From Nocardioides terrae (GTDB lineage: Bacteria > Actinomycetota > Actinomycetes > Propionibacteriales > Nocardioidaceae): DNA of 64,000 nt. The first letter of the stretch is position 1. Each line of letters opens with the position of its first letter. The stretch spans positions 94,600 to 158,599 of the forward strand of contig NZ_FOLB01000010.1 in NCBI RefSeq assembly GCF_900112345.1, read 5' to 3'. Made by a program: the position numbers and the translations under genes. Positions 9,245 through 21,900 of this stretch are shown piece by piece. A model generated the notes under the pieces. That model searched no databases. It was not told the DNA's origin and saw nothing but the letters and a program-made list of their open reading frames with translations.

Positions 9245-9850
9245 GTGCGCATCGTCGTCCTCGTCTCCGGCTCCGGCACCAACCTGCAGGCACTGCTGGA
9301 CGCAGCGGCCGACCCGTCCTACGGGGCCGAGGTGGTCGCCGTCGGCGCCGACCGCGACGGGGTCCTGGCCCTCGAGCGCGCCGAGCGGGCCGGCGTCCCC
9401 ACGTTCGTACGCCGGCTGGGCGACCACGCCACCCGCGAGGAGTGGGACACCGCGCTGGCGGACGCGGTGGCCGAGCACGAGCCGGACCTGGTCGTCCTGG
9501 CCGGCTTCATGAAGCTGGTCGGCCCGGCGTTCCTCGACCGCTTCGGCGGACGCACGCTCAACACCCACCCCGCCCTGTCGCCGTCCTTCCCGGGCACCCG
9601 AGGCCCGGCCGACGCGCTCGACTACGGCGTCAAGGTCACCGGCTGCACCCTCTTCGTGGTCGACGCGGGCGTCGACACCGGCGCCATCGTGGCGCAGGCG
9701 GCGGTGCCGGTGGAGGACGACGACACCGTCGACACGCTGCACGAACGGATCAAGGTGGCCGAGCGGGCGTTGCTCGTCGAGAGCGTCGGCCGGATCGCGC
9801 GAGAGGGCTTCGTCATCGACGGCCGACGGGTTCGCCTCGGCCGCCCCTGA
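9245..9850 (+). CDS. purN: Phosphoribosylglycinamide formyltransferase
   Basis: PurN transfers the formyl group of 10-formyl-THF to GAR in step 3 of purine synthesis. The GTG start gives [20 protein letters not shown], the classic N-terminal phosphate-binding loop. The catalytic block is [15 protein letters not shown], with N and H of the active site, and the conserved aspartate lies in [11 protein letters not shown]. Length is 201 aa, typical of the family. It sits between a PerM-like gene and the riboswitch-controlled purH-folD cluster; the last two share 10-formyl-THF chemistry with it. Confidence 0.96.
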   Translation: MRIVVLVSGSGTNLQALLDAAADPSYGAEVVAVGADRDGVLALERAERAGVPTFVRRLGDHATREEWDTALADAVAEHEPDLVVLAGFMKLVGPAFLDRFGGRTLNTHPALSPSFPGTRGPADALDYGVKVTGCTLFVVDAGVDTGAIVAQAAVPVEDDDTVDTLHERIKVAERALLVESVGRIAREGFVIDGRRVRLGRP

Positions 9851-9864
9851 GTCTCTACGATGGA

Positions 9865-9935
9865 CGCACACGACTGGCGCGGGTGGGGTGACCACCGGGG
9901 AGTGTGTGAGAAGGCATCGTCCGCCTGGGTGCCCC
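9865..9935 (+). promoter_or_regulatory. ZTP (pfl) riboswitch upstream of purH
   Basis: The leader matches the ZTP/ZMP riboswitch pattern. P1 pairs cgcacac (9865-9871) with gtgtgtg (9902-9908), with one G-U pair. The conserved gactggcg follows at 9872-9879. P2 pairs ggtgg (9882-9886) with ccacc (9892-9896), followed by gggga. After a linker comes the hallmark ccgcctggg at 9921-9929. The class senses ZTP/ZMP (AICAR phosphates) and normally turns on purH, folD and related one-carbon genes, exactly the genes downstream here. Confidence 0.85.
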
Positions 9936-9974
9936 TCGTCGACCGTCCGACCGACCGATGAGGGAGTGGCCGCC

Positions 9975-11558
9975 ATGGCTGGGCAGCAGGACAAGATCGA
10001 GATCAAGCGGGCGCTGGTGTCCGTCTTCGACAAGACCGGACTCGAGGAGCTCGTCCGCGGCCTGCACGACGCCGGGGTCGAGCTCGTCTCGACCGGCGGC
10101 TCGGCCGCCCTCATCGAGGGGCTCGGCCTGCCGGTGACCAAGGTCGAGGACCTCACCGGCTTCCCCGAGTGCCTCGACGGCCGGGTGAAGACGCTGCACC
10201 CGCGCGTCCACGCCGGCATCCTCGCCGACCGCCGTCTCGAGTCCCACGAGCAGCAGCTGGCCGACCTCGGCGTGGAGCCCTTCGACCTCGTGGTCGTCAA
10301 CCTCTACCCGTTCGTCGAGACGGTCCTCTCCGGGGCCTCCATCGCGGAGTGCGTGGAGAAGATCGACATCGGCGGACCGTCGATGGTCCGTGCCGCCGCC
10401 AAGAACCACCCCAGCGTCGCGATCATCACCGACGGCGCCGACTACGGTCGCGCCCTCGAGGCCGCGCGCAGCGGCGGGTTCACCTACGAGGAGCGCAAGG
10501 CACTGGCCGCCAAGGCGTTCGCCCACACCGCGTCCTACGACGTCCAGGTCGCCTCCTGGATGGGCAACGTGCTCACCGACACCTCCGAGGGCAGCGGGTT
10601 CCCCGCGTGGACCGGCGCGACGTGGGAGAAGGCGGCCGTCCTGCGGTACGGCGAGAACCCCCACCAGCGGGCCGCGCTCTACCGGCACTGGCGCGGCGGC
10701 CTCGCCGGCGCCGAGCAGCTGCACGGCAAGGAGATGTCCTACAACAACTACGTCGACACCGACGCCGCGCGCCGTGCCGCCAACGACTTCGCCGAGCCGG
10801 CCGTTGCGATCATCAAGCACGCCAACCCGTGCGGGATCGCGGTCGGCGCCGACGTCGCCGAGGCGCACCGCAAGGCGCACGCCTGCGACCCCCTCTCGGC
10901 CTTCGGCGGCGTCATCGCGGCCAACCGCCCGGTCTCGGTCGAGCTGGCCCGCCAGGTCGCGGAGGTGTTCACCGAGGTGATCGTTGCGCCGGCGTACGAG
11001 GACGGCGCGGTCGAGATCCTCCAGGGGAAGAAGAACATCCGCATCCTGGTGTGCGCAGCGGACGAGCACCCCGACCCGATCGAGTTCCGGCCGATCAGCG
11101 GCGGGATGCTGGTCCAGACCGTCGACCACGTCGACGCCCCCGGCGACGACCCGTCCACCTGGACGCTGGCCACCGGTGAGGCAGCCGACGAGGCCACCCT
11201 CGCCGACCTCGCCTTCGCCTGGCGTTCGGTGCGCGCGGCGAAGTCCAACGCGATCCTGCTCGCCAAGGACGGCGGCGCCGTCGGCATCGGCATGGGCCAG
11301 GTCAACCGCGTCGACTCCTGCCGGCTCGCCGTCGAGCGGGCCAACACGCTGGTGCAGGCGCAGGAGCGGGCCCGTGGCGCGGTGGCCGCGTCCGACGCGT
11401 TCTTCCCCTTCGAGGACGGCCCGCAGATCCTGATCGACGCCGGGGTGAAGGCGATCGTCCAGCCGGGCGGCTCGGTGCGTGACGAGCTGACCATCGAGGC
11501 GTGCAAGGCCGCCGGCGTGACGATGTACTTCACCGGCACCCGCCACTTCTTCCACTGA
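9975..11558 (+). CDS. purH: Bifunctional AICAR transformylase / IMP cyclohydrolase
   Basis: PurH performs the last two steps of IMP synthesis. The ATG at 9975, preceded by gagggag, gives [26 protein letters not shown] and 527 aa, the normal size; the frame is open further upstream but runs through the riboswitch. The N-terminal ~150 residues are the MGS-like cyclohydrolase domain ([19 protein letters not shown]). The rest is the AICAR formyltransferase domain ([20 protein letters not shown], terminal GTRHFFH). folD follows 8 bp later. Expression is probably controlled by the ZTP riboswitch in its leader, so AICAR ribotide build-up raises PurH and its folate supply. Confidence 0.97.
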   Translation: MAGQQDKIEIKRALVSVFDKTGLEELVRGLHDAGVELVSTGGSAALIEGLGLPVTKVEDLTGFPECLDGRVKTLHPRVHAGILADRRLESHEQQLADLGVEPFDLVVVNLYPFVETVLSGASIAECVEKIDIGGPSMVRAAAKNHPSVAIITDGADYGRALEAARSGGFTYEERKALAAKAFAHTASYDVQVASWMGNVLTDTSEGSGFPAWTGATWEKAAVLRYGENPHQRAALYRHWRGGLAGAEQLHGKEMSYNNYVDTDAARRAANDFAEPAVAIIKHANPCGIAVGADVAEAHRKAHACDPLSAFGGVIAANRPVSVELARQVAEVFTEVIVAPAYEDGAVEILQGKKNIRILVCAADEHPDPIEFRPISGGMLVQTVDHVDAPGDDPSTWTLATGEAADEATLADLAFAWRSVRAAKSNAILLAKDGGAVGIGMGQVNRVDSCRLAVERANTLVQAQERARGAVAASDAFFPFEDGPQILIDAGVKAIVQPGGSVRDELTIEACKAAGVTMYFTGTRHFFH

Positions 11559-11566
11559 GGACCACG

Positions 11567-12427
11567 ATGACTGCACAGAGGCTGGACGGCACCGCCACCG
11601 CGAAGGCCATCAAGGACGAGCTGCGCGAGCGCGTCGCGACGCTTCGCGAGAAGGGCGTCCACCCCGGCCTCGGCACGATTCTCGTCGGCGACGACCCGGG
11701 CTCGCGGTGGTACGTCAACGGCAAGCACAAGGACTGCGCCGAGGTCGGCATCGAGTCCATCCGGATCGACCTGCCCGCCACGGCGAGCCAGGAGGAGATC
11801 GAGGACGCCGTCCGGACGCTCAACGACGACCCGGCGTGCACGGGCTACATCGTCCAGCTCCCGCTCCCGAAGGGGATCGACGAGAACCGCGTCCTCGGTC
11901 TCATCGACCCGTCGAAGGACGCCGACGGGCTGCACCCGACCAACCTCGGCTGGCTCGTCCTCGGCAAGGAGGCCGCGCTGCCGTGCACGCCGTACGGCAT
12001 CGTCGAGCTGCTGCGCCGCCATGGTGTTGAGCTCGACGGGGCCGAGGTGGTCGTCGTCGGCCGGGGCGTGACCGTGGGCCGCCCGCTCGGGCTGTTGCTC
12101 ACCCGGCGCTCCGAGAACGCCACCGTCACGCTCTGCCACACCGGCACCCGCGACCTGGCCGCCCACACCCGCGGAGCGGACATCGTCGTCGCGGCTGCCG
12201 GCGTGCCCGGGATCATCACGGCCGACATGGTGAAGCCCGGTGCGGCGCTGCTCGACGTCGGCGTCAGCCGGGTCGACGGCAGGATCGCCGGCGACCTCGC
12301 CGACGACGTCTGGGACGTGGCGGGCTGGGTGTCGCCCAACCCTGGCGGCGTCGGACCGATGACTCGTGCCATGCTGCTGTCCAACATCGTGATCAACGCA
12401 GAGAACACCGTGAAGGGTCTGGCTTGA
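11567..12427 (+). CDS. folD: Methylenetetrahydrofolate dehydrogenase / cyclohydrolase
   Basis: FolD interconverts 5,10-methylene-THF and 10-formyl-THF, the cofactor used by PurN and PurH. It is 286 aa from ATG at 11567. Family signatures are [17 protein letters not shown] (the usual S-x-x-Y-V-x-x-K, with the catalytic lysine), [24 protein letters not shown] and the Rossmann block [18 protein letters not shown]. It is separated by 8 bp from purH and overlaps the next gene by 4 bp, so it belongs to the riboswitch-controlled transcript. Confidence 0.97.
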   Translation: MTAQRLDGTATAKAIKDELRERVATLREKGVHPGLGTILVGDDPGSRWYVNGKHKDCAEVGIESIRIDLPATASQEEIEDAVRTLNDDPACTGYIVQLPLPKGIDENRVLGLIDPSKDADGLHPTNLGWLVLGKEAALPCTPYGIVELLRRHGVELDGAEVVVVGRGVTVGRPLGLLLTRRSENATVTLCHTGTRDLAAHTRGADIVVAAAGVPGIITADMVKPGAALLDVGVSRVDGRIAGDLADDVWDVAGWVSPNPGGVGPMTRAMLLSNIVINAENTVKGLA

Positions 12428-12816
12428 CGCTCGTGCACGACGGCGCGGAGTCCCCGGCGGAGCCGGGTGGCGTCCCCTCCCCGGAGGAGGTGGAGGCGGA
12501 GCTCGTCGCTGCTGGCGTGCAGGAGCCCGACCGCGACGAGCGGCGCTACCCCTCGACCCTCGGCGGTGCGTTCTACCTGGGCATCCTCGCCGTCGTCGCG
12601 CTGGGCCTCGGCGTCACCGCCGCCGGGCACTGGCGCGGGGGAGTGCACCTGATGGCAGGGGCGCTGGTCGGTGCCGCGGTGCTGCGGCTGGTGCTGCCGT
12701 CCCGCGATGCAGGGATGCTCGCGGTCAGGCACCGCGCCCTGGACTGCTCGCTGCTCGCCGTGGTCGGGTTTGCGCTGTGGTTCCTGGCGAGCACCATCCC
12801 CAACCAGCCGGTCTGA
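12424..12816 (+). CDS. DUF3017 family small membrane protein
   Basis: This 130-aa protein has an acidic cytoplasmic N-terminus and three hydrophobic segments ([53 protein letters not shown]). It matches the actinobacterial DUF3017 family, which habitually follows folD. The TTG start overlaps the folD stop (ttga), giving translational coupling; a GTG three codons later is an alternative. No function is known. Confidence 0.75.
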   Translation: MTLVHDGAESPAEPGGVPSPEEVEAELVAAGVQEPDRDERRYPSTLGGAFYLGILAVVALGLGVTAAGHWRGGVHLMAGALVGAAVLRLVLPSRDAGMLAVRHRALDCSLLAVVGFALWFLASTIPNQPV

Positions 12817-12908
12817 CGTCCCCGCTCCCCGCCGCGCCCGGCAAGTGTCTGTGACACCGTGTAGCGTGTAACGCGACGACACGCCCGTGTCCTCGGCAGG
12901 AGGTCGAG

Positions 12909-13721
12909 ATGGTGCTCGCGTACGAACGGTCCGGCAGTGGCGATCCGCTGGTGCTCGTCCACGGGATCGGCCACCGCCGGCAGGCGTGGTACCCGGTCCT
13001 CGACCGGCTCGCCGAGGAGTACGACGTCATCGCGGTCGACCTGCCCGGCCACGGTGCCAGCACGGACCGGCTCGACCCGGCACTCCCCGCGAAGGACGCC
13101 TTGAGCGCCTCGCTCCGGGAGACCCTCGACCACCTGGGCATCGACCGGCCCCACATGGTCGGCAACTCGCTCGGCGGCCTGATCGCCCTCGAGGCGGCCC
13201 AGGAAGGGCTGGCGCGAAGCGTCACCGCCCTCTCGCCGGCCGGGTTCTGGGGCGGCCCGCGCGAGTTCCTCTACGTGCGCGCGCTCTTCGCCACGATCAT
13301 CGCCGCGGCGCGCGTCTCCCGGCCGGTCGCCGGACGCCTGCTGGGCACCAGGGCCGGCCGCGCGGCGATGTTCGCCTGGCTCCACGCGCGTCCGGGCGAC
13401 CTCGACCCCGAGCTCGCCCGGGGCGACTTCGCCAACCTGCTCGATGCCCGCACGACGGTGAAGCAGCTCTTCGCCGCTGCCTACCCCTTCGCGCTCGCCG
13501 AGCACGCGGCGGAGGTGCCGACCACCATCGCCTGGAGCGAGCGCGACCACGTCCTGCTGCCCCGCCAGGCCCGACGGGCGCAGCAGCTCCTGCCGAACGC
13601 CCAGCACGTCACGCTCGCCGGCGTCGGGCACGTCCCGATGCCCGACGACCCCGAGCTGGTCGTGCGCACGATCAGGCAGGGTGCGCGGCCCGTGGACGGG
13701 CGGCTGTCCGCCCTCGCCTGA
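12909..13721 (+). CDS. Alpha/beta-fold hydrolase
   Basis: This is a 270-aa serine hydrolase of the alpha/beta superfamily. The start is supported by caggagg 8 bp upstream. The oxyanion-hole motif is LVHGIGHR, the nucleophile lies in GNSLGG (near residue 89), and the catalytic histidine lies in GVGHVPMPDDPE near residue 240. The cap region (residues about 120-190) is unremarkable. The substrate cannot be read from sequence. A short inverted repeat, gtgtc-tgt-gacac (12845-12857), lies about 50 bp upstream and may be an operator. Confidence 0.85.
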   Translation: MVLAYERSGSGDPLVLVHGIGHRRQAWYPVLDRLAEEYDVIAVDLPGHGASTDRLDPALPAKDALSASLRETLDHLGIDRPHMVGNSLGGLIALEAAQEGLARSVTALSPAGFWGGPREFLYVRALFATIIAAARVSRPVAGRLLGTRAGRAAMFAWLHARPGDLDPELARGDFANLLDARTTVKQLFAAAYPFALAEHAAEVPTTIAWSERDHVLLPRQARRAQQLLPNAQHVTLAGVGHVPMPDDPELVVRTIRQGARPVDGRLSALA

Positions 13722-13729
13722 CGCGCTGG

Positions 13730-14710
13730 TCAGACCAGGCCGAGCGAGCGGACCGCGTCCGCCTCCTCCTGGAGCTCCGCGACGGACGCGTCGATCCTCG
13801 ACCGGGAGAAGTCGTCGATCTCGAGGTCCTGGACGATGCTCCAGCTGCCGCCACCGGTCGTGACGGGGAAGGACGACACCAGACCCTCGGGCACGCCGTA
13901 GGAGCCGTCGGAGACGACCGCCATCGACTGCCAGTCGTCGGCCGGCGTACCGAAGAGCCAGCTGCGCGCCGCGTCGATCGTCGCCGACGCCGCCGACGCC
14001 GCCGACGAGAGGCCGCGGGCCTCGATGATCGCCGTGCCGCGCTTGGCGACGGTCGGGATGAAGTCGCTCTCGATCCACTCGCGGTCGACGAGCTCGGTCG
14101 CGGGCCGACCGTCGACGAGCGTGTGGAAAAGGTCGGGGTATTGCGTCGCCGAGTGGTTGCCCCAGATCGTCATGCGCGTGATGTCGTGGGCCGGGACGCC
14201 CGTCTTGCGCGAGAGCTGCGCGATCGCCCGGTTGTGGTCCAGACGGGTCAGCGCCGAGAAGCGGTCGCGCGGGATGTCGGGGGCGTTGGCGGCGGTGATG
14301 AGGGCGTTGGTGTTCGCCGGGTTGCCGGTCACCTGGATCCGCACGTTGTCGGCCGCCGCGTCGTTGAGCGCGCGGCCCTGGGCGGTGAAGATCGCGCCGT
14401 TGGCCTCCAGCAGGTCCTTGCGCTCCATCCCGGCGCTGCGCGGGCGGGCGCCGACGAGGAGCGCGAGCTCCACACCGTCGAAGACTTCCTTCGGGTCGTC
14501 ACCGATCTCGACGCCCGCGAGGTGCGGGAAGGCGCAGTCGTCGAGCTCCATGACGACGCCCTCGAGCGCCTTCAGCGCGGGGGTGACCTCGAGGAGCCTG
14601 AGCTCCACCTCGCGATCACCGCCGAGCGCGCCGGACGCGATGCGGAAGAGCAGGCTGTAACCGATCTGACCGGCGGCACCAGTGACGGCCACCTTGAGGG
14701 GAGTGCTCAC
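13730..14710 (-). CDS. mdh: Malate dehydrogenase
   Basis: This NAD-dependent L-malate dehydrogenase of the TCA cycle has 326 aa from the GTG at 14710; the frame extends upstream, but the extra residues do not fit the family. Conserved blocks are [17 protein letters not shown] (NAD loop), [15 protein letters not shown] (substrate arginines), TGNPANTNA and the catalytic histidine in [13 protein letters not shown] short Ala/Ser repeat (SAASAAS, near base 13990) is coded by tandem gccgacgcc-like units and looks like a small slippage expansion. It is convergent with the alpha/beta hydrolase, 8 bp apart. Confidence 0.97.
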   Translation of the reverse strand: MSTPLKVAVTGAAGQIGYSLLFRIASGALGGDREVELRLLEVTPALKALEGVVMELDDCAFPHLAGVEIGDDPKEVFDGVELALLVGARPRSAGMERKDLLEANGAIFTAQGRALNDAAADNVRIQVTGNPANTNALITAANAPDIPRDRFSALTRLDHNRAIAQLSRKTGVPAHDITRMTIWGNHSATQYPDLFHTLVDGRPATELVDREWIESDFIPTVAKRGTAIIEARGLSSAASAASATIDAARSWLFGTPADDWQSMAVVSDGSYGVPEGLVSSFPVTTGGGSWSIVQDLEIDDFSRSRIDASVAELQEEADAVRSLGLV

Positions 14711-14762
14711 CTTCAGCAACCTAGCGGAGGCGTGACGGAGGTGACAGGGCATCCTGGGGCGT

Positions 14763-15419
14763 GTGCGCGTACGACGGACACTGGCCGCCCTGCTCCTGCC
14801 GCTCGGCCTCGGCCTGACCGCGAGCGGGTGCGGGACGTTCGCCCAGTCCTACGACCCCACCGGCGTGGACGGGCTGACCATCCCGACGCCGAGCCCGCGC
14901 CCGCAGGACTTCGTCGGGACCGTCGACAACCCCTGGTTGTCGCTCGCCGAGGGCACCAGGACCTATACCGTGGTCCGGCCCGGCTCGCCGGAGACGACGC
15001 GGACCGTCGAGGTCCTGGCGGGCCGCGTGGAGGTGGCCGGCGTGGCGACGACGGCCGTGCGGAGGACGTCCGGCGCGGACGTCACGACGGACTACTACGC
15101 CCAGGACACCCGCGGGAACGTGTGGTGGTTCGCCCACGACGGGGCCGTCGGGGCCTGGCGGGCCGGCGAGGGTGACGCGCAGCCCGGCCTGGCGATGGCG
15201 GCGTCGCCCCGGCTGCGTGACGGCTACCGGACGGCGTACGTCCCCGGGGTGGTGGAGGACGTCGCCACGGTGGTGCGCCTGCAGAAGGATACGCTCGAGG
15301 TCGACGTGACGTCGTCCCTCGCGCCCCGAGGGGTCGTGCGGGAGACCTACCGGCGCGGCGTCGGACTGGTCATGCGGGTCGATGCCGCGACCGGGGCCTA
15401 CGACGAGCTGCAGCCCTGA
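14763..15419 (+). CDS. Predicted lipoprotein of unknown function
   Basis: This 218-aa protein starts at GTG. Its signal peptide is [23 protein letters not shown], cut at 20 residues here as a positively charged n-region, a leucine-rich core and a lipobox TASGC (Cys near residue 23). The mature part is a single beta-rich domain with no motif I can name; it has conserved-looking aromatic pairs ([23 protein letters not shown]). It is divergent from mdh and convergent with the aquaporin gene. The likely location is the outer face of the membrane. Confidence 0.65.
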   Translation: MRVRRTLAALLLPLGLGLTASGCGTFAQSYDPTGVDGLTIPTPSPRPQDFVGTVDNPWLSLAEGTRTYTVVRPGSPETTRTVEVLAGRVEVAGVATTAVRRTSGADVTTDYYAQDTRGNVWWFAHDGAVGAWRAGEGDAQPGLAMAASPRLRDGYRTAYVPGVVEDVATVVRLQKDTLEVDVTSSLAPRGVVRETYRRGVGLVMRVDAATGAYDELQP

Positions 15420-15435
15420 TCGCCCGGGATGCGCA

Positions 15436-16509
15436 TCAGGAGTCGGTCGGCGGGTCCTGCAGCGGCTTCCACTGCTGCGAGGCGTAGTCCCACTCCCAGC
15501 CGTCCTGGATGATCCGCGGCTGGGCTCCCGGGTCGGCGGCCGAACCTGCGGTGGATGCTCCGGTGGACGCTCCGGCGGAGTCGGTCGTCGAACCCGTCGT
15601 CGAGCCCGTGCTCGACCCGGTCATGGGGTGGGTCGTCTCGTCGGTGGCCGAGGTGTTCATCGGGGTGGTCGTGGTCGCGTCGTCCTGGTTCCACTGCTGC
15701 TGGAACGAGTCGGGCGCGCCGTAGCCGGGCACCGCGGCACCGGTCGCCGCGCGGGCGCCGAAGCGCAGCCCGGAGCCCGGGACCGGCTCGGTCGCGTGAC
15801 CGAACAGCACCGGGTAGAGCAGGCCGCCGATCGCCCCGCCGGCGAGCGGGGCGAGGATGAAGAGCCAGAGCTGGACGATGTGGTCGCCGCCCGCGAACAG
15901 CGCCGGGCCGATGGACCGGGCCGGGTTCACCGACGTGCCGGTCAGCGGGATCGCGACGAAGTGGATCGCCGAGAGGGCCAGGCCGATCGCCAGCGGCGCG
16001 ATCGCCGGGTGCTCGTTGCGCTCGTCGGTGACGCCGAGGATGACCACGACGAAGACGGCGGTCAGCACCAGCTCGACCAGGAAGGCCGCCCACCAGGCGA
16101 TGTGGGACGAGGCGTGGTCGCCGAAGCCGTTCTGGCCCATGTGGTCGGTGCTGGTGAAGCCGGGGATGCCCTGGAAGACCACGAAGAGCACGAGGGCGGC
16201 CACGACGGCCGCGACGACCTGCGTGATGACGTAGGCCGGGACCTGCTTCCACGGGAAGCGGCCGCCGACCGCGGCGCCGACCGTCACGGCGGGGTTGAAG
16301 TGACCACCGGAGATCCGGCCGACCGCGTAGACGGCGATCAGCACCGCGATGCCGAACGCCAGGCCGGTCGGGGTCACGTCGCCGCCGGTGGCGATCGCCG
16401 CCCCGACGCCGAGCGTGACGAGGATGAAGGTGCCGAGGGCCTCGGCGGCCAGCTTCTGCATCTGCTCTGGGGCCGCGGTGCTTCGCGGCTGCTGCTGCGA
16501 TGTCGCCAT
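15436..16509 (-). CDS. Aquaporin (AqpZ-like MIP channel) with long C-terminal tail
   Basis: This water channel of the MIP family has 357 aa from ATG at 16509. The two half-helix signatures are [10 protein letters not shown] (N72) and SVNPARSIG (N195, R198). The narrow, water-selective filter residues H183 and R198 favour an aquaporin over a glycerol channel. Six membrane segments occupy residues about 20-240. Unusually, residues ~250-357 form a soluble tail: a Ser/Thr/Gly/Ala low-complexity stretch with GSTTGSTT and GASTGAST repeats, then an aromatic end [16 protein letters not shown]. The tail is not needed for the channel and may be regulatory or an interaction module; that is inference. 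Confidence 0.93.
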   Translation of the reverse strand: MATSQQQPRSTAAPEQMQKLAAEALGTFILVTLGVGAAIATGGDVTPTGLAFGIAVLIAVYAVGRISGGHFNPAVTVGAAVGGRFPWKQVPAYVITQVVAAVVAALVLFVVFQGIPGFTSTDHMGQNGFGDHASSHIAWWAAFLVELVLTAVFVVVILGVTDERNEHPAIAPLAIGLALSAIHFVAIPLTGTSVNPARSIGPALFAGGDHIVQLWLFILAPLAGGAIGGLLYPVLFGHATEPVPGSGLRFGARAATGAAVPGYGAPDSFQQQWNQDDATTTTPMNTSATDETTHPMTGSSTGSTTGSTTDSAGASTGASTAGSAADPGAQPRIIQDGWEWDYASQQWKPLQDPPTDS

Positions 16510-16590
16510 GGTCGGGACTCTAGTCCCAGGGTCTGTCTTCCGCCGGTTGCCGTGCGGTGCGAAGGTGAGCGAAGAACGCCCGTCAGGTAT

Positions 16591-16602
16591 CTTGACGTCA
16601 AG
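16591..16602. promoter_or_regulatory. Perfect palindrome in the icd promoter region
   Basis: cttgacgtcaag is a 12-bp perfect dyad 34 bp upstream of the icd ATG, in the divergent aquaporin-icd intergenic region. It contains a ttgacg that could serve as a -35. Such a site suits a repressor of TCA-cycle genes, but the regulator is not identifiable here. Confidence 0.45.
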
Positions 16603-16635
16603 CAATCTTCTCCCAGTTCCAGGAGTGACGCCGCA

Positions 16636-18834
<2,199 letters not shown>

Positions 18835-18849
18835 GCCCGACGCTCGACT

Positions 18850-18883
18850 CCGACGCCCCGGTCGTCCGCGCCCGGGGCGTCGG
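18850..18883 (+). terminator. Hairpin after icd
   Basis: The arms ccgacgccccg (18850-18860) and cggggcgtcgg (18873-18883) form an 11-bp perfect stem with a 12-nt loop, 16 bp after the icd stop. There is no strong U tract, as is usual in high-GC actinobacteria. Confidence 0.65.
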
Positions 18884-18925
18884 CGTCTCCGAGCACGGCC
18901 GGACGAGCAGAAAACGGGGAGAGAA

Positions 18926-21900
18926 GTGTCGGCCATCGGACGTAGCGTCAGCACCCTGATGACCGACACCCTGGCTCCGCCCTCTCCGACCGACCGGACC
19001 GCTCCGGCCGCGTCGTCCGACGACCCCTCCAGACGCGTCGACTGGCGCCGGCTGCGCGGCCCGGTCACCGTTGCCGCCCTCATCGCGGCCGCGATCGCCT
19101 CCATCAGCGCCACCCTGGGCACGGTCGTCGCCGGCCGTCTGGTCGAGCACCCGAGCGGCCACCTCGTCGGCCTGCTGGCGCTGTGCGTCGTCGGAGCCGC
19201 CGTGATCGACACATCCGGCAAGGTCGCCTGGGTCGGCATCTCCGACCGGGTCGAGGGCAGGCTGCGCGAAGACGTCCTGCGCGCCGCGATGCGCCAGCCG
19301 CTCGCCGCGCTCAGCGAGCAGGCGGTCGGCGAGATCCTCGACCGGGTCGACGACGACTCCCACGAGGTCGGCAACCTGATGCGCTGGCAGTTGTGGATGA
19401 TGTTCCGCTCGCTCTTCGGAACGGTCCCGATGTGGATCGTCGCCGGGCTCACCTGGTGGCCGGCGTGGCTGCTCTTCCCCCTGCTCGGAGCCGTCACCTG
19501 GCTGGCCATCCGTCGGCTGCTCCAGGAGATCGCCAGGCGCAAGGTCGTCGAGGAGATGGCGTGGACCGACCACGCCGCGGTCCTCGAGGAGGGGATCGCC
19601 GGCCGGGACGACATGCGCACCAGTCTCGGCCAGGCTCACGTCATCGCCCGCGTCGCGCGCCTGTCGGCGACGGTGCATGCCAGGTTCGTCGAGGTGGTCG
19701 ACCTGGAGAGCAGGCTGGTCCGGCGGGCCGGCGTCCTCCTGCACGCCCTGCTAGCCGGCGTCGCCGTCGCGGGCGTCGCGCTCGCCGAGGGCGGCAGCCT
19801 GTCCCCGGCCCGGCTGCTCACCCTCTTCCTGGTCACCTCGACGTTCGTCGGCCAGATCGCGATGCTCGCCAACCACCTGCCGGACCTCCAGGCAGGGCTC
19901 GGCGCGGTGATCCGGCTGCGCCAGATGCTGGCCGTGCCGTCCGAGCCCGAGGGCGGCCTGCCGCTCCCCGACGGTCCGGCAGGGATCGAGGTGCGCGGGC
20001 TGGACTTCGCCTACGACGAGGGCACCTTCGGCTTGCGCGGCATCGACCTGACGGTCCCGGCGGGCCAGACCATCGCGCTCGTCGGGCGCACCGGCTCGGG
20101 CAAGTCGACGCTCGCCTCGCTGGTCTCGCGGGCGGTCGAGCCGCCGCGCGGCGCTGTCTTCGTCGGTGGCGTCGACGTCCGCGACCTCGACCTGCAGCGG
20201 CTTCGCGCGGCCGTCGGCGTGGTCACGCAGCGGACCGAGATCCTCGCCGGCACGCTCGCCGACAACATCTCCCTCTTCGACGACGACCTGCCACGGTCAG
20301 TCCTCGAGTCGGCCGTTGCCCGGCTCGGGCTCGACGGCTGGGTCGCCGGGCTCCCCGAGGGCCTCGACACGCTACTGGGACCCGGCGGGACCTCGCTCTC
20401 GGCGGGGGAGGAGCAGCTCGTCGCGTTCGCCCGGCTCCTCGTCCGCGACGTGAAGGTCGTCGTCCTCGACGAGGCCACCGCCCGGATGGACCCGCTCACC
20501 GAGCGTCGCGTGGTCGCTGCCTCCGACCGGCTGCTCGCCGGCCGCACGGGCGTGCTGATCGCCCACCGGCTCTCGACGATCGAGCGCGCGCCGCTCGTCG
20601 CCGTGCTCGACCACGGCCGGGTCGTCCAGCGCGGCTCGCGCGCCGAGCTGGCGGTCGTCCCCGGCGCGTTCCGCGACCTGCTCGAGGCGAGCCGCGACAG
20701 GCACGGCGACCCGGCCACACCGATCGACCACGCCGGCGACGACCGTGCGGGCGACGACCACGCCACGGACGCGCCCGCGGTGGACCCCGCCACGCTGGAC
20801 CACGCCACGCTGGACCACGCGGCAGGCGTCGGCGGCCGCCGACGCTCCGGCCCGGCGCCGGTGGTGCCCGAGGTCGGGACCGGCCCCACGCTCGGCCGCG
20901 GGATCGCGCACGCCCTCGCCGTCCGCCCGGCCTGGGGCGTGCTCGGCGCCCTGATGTTCCTGCTCGCCTCGCTGGCCGGTGCGCAGGGCGCGGTCACCGG
21001 ACTCGTCTGGGGCCGCATCATGGAGTCGCTCGAGGACGGCGGGACGCCGCGCCTGCTCGTCGCTGCCCTCGTGGTCAGCCTGATCGCCGCCCCGCTGATG
21101 CTCGCCGACGCGTTCTGGCGCTACCCGCGCTGGTGGATCGAGGTCATGCTGCGCGCCCGGATGGCCGTGCTCCACGGTCAGACCCAGCAGCACCGGCTGG
21201 CCCGCACGCCCGCCGGCGAGGTCGTCGCCCGGTCGATGGACGCCGACCGCTACGCCCGCTACGCCGACCGCTGGGTCGACTTCCTCAACGGCCTCATCAT
21301 CGCGGGCGTGACGGCCCTGTTGGGTGGGACCTGGCTGGCCGGCACGGTCCTGCTCGTCGTGATGGTGTCCTCGGCGCTGGCCTCCAGCGTGGGCCGGCCG
21401 ATCGCCGGTCGCTCCGCGGCCGCGTCGTCGACCGCCCGTGCCCAGTTCGGGCGGGCGCTGGTCTCCGCGCTCGAGTCGGCTCGCACGGTGAAGCTGGCCG
21501 CCGCCACGCCGCAGGTGCACGCCCACCTGCGCAAGGTCGACGGCGGCCGCGTCGCCGCGGCCGTCAAGGAGCACCGCGTGCAGGCCGTGCTCGACGGCGT
21601 CCCCGTCGTGATGGTGCAGTGCGGCGTCGTCGCCGCGTGGTGGTTCTACGTCGGGGGCGGCTGGCCGCTCGCGACAGCGCTGCTCGTCGCGAGTGCGGTG
21701 TCCGGCTTCGACTGGTTCGGTCGAGTGGCGGGCATGGTCGTCACCGAGGCGCCCGGCACGCGAGCCTGGCAGAAGGAGACCAGCCGCTTCGCCGGGGGAG
21801 CCGACCTCATGGACCTGCCGCCCGGCGTCGACCTGGTGTCCGGGCAGGCGCCGGCGCCCGCGCCGGTCGAGCCGGTGCCGCTGCGCCGGCTGAGCCTGGC

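Noticed and set aside
20720..20830. Repeated ccacgctgga-type units as a DNA repeat element
   Set aside because: They lie in-frame in the linker of the fused ABC exporter and are best seen as a coding tandem repeat.
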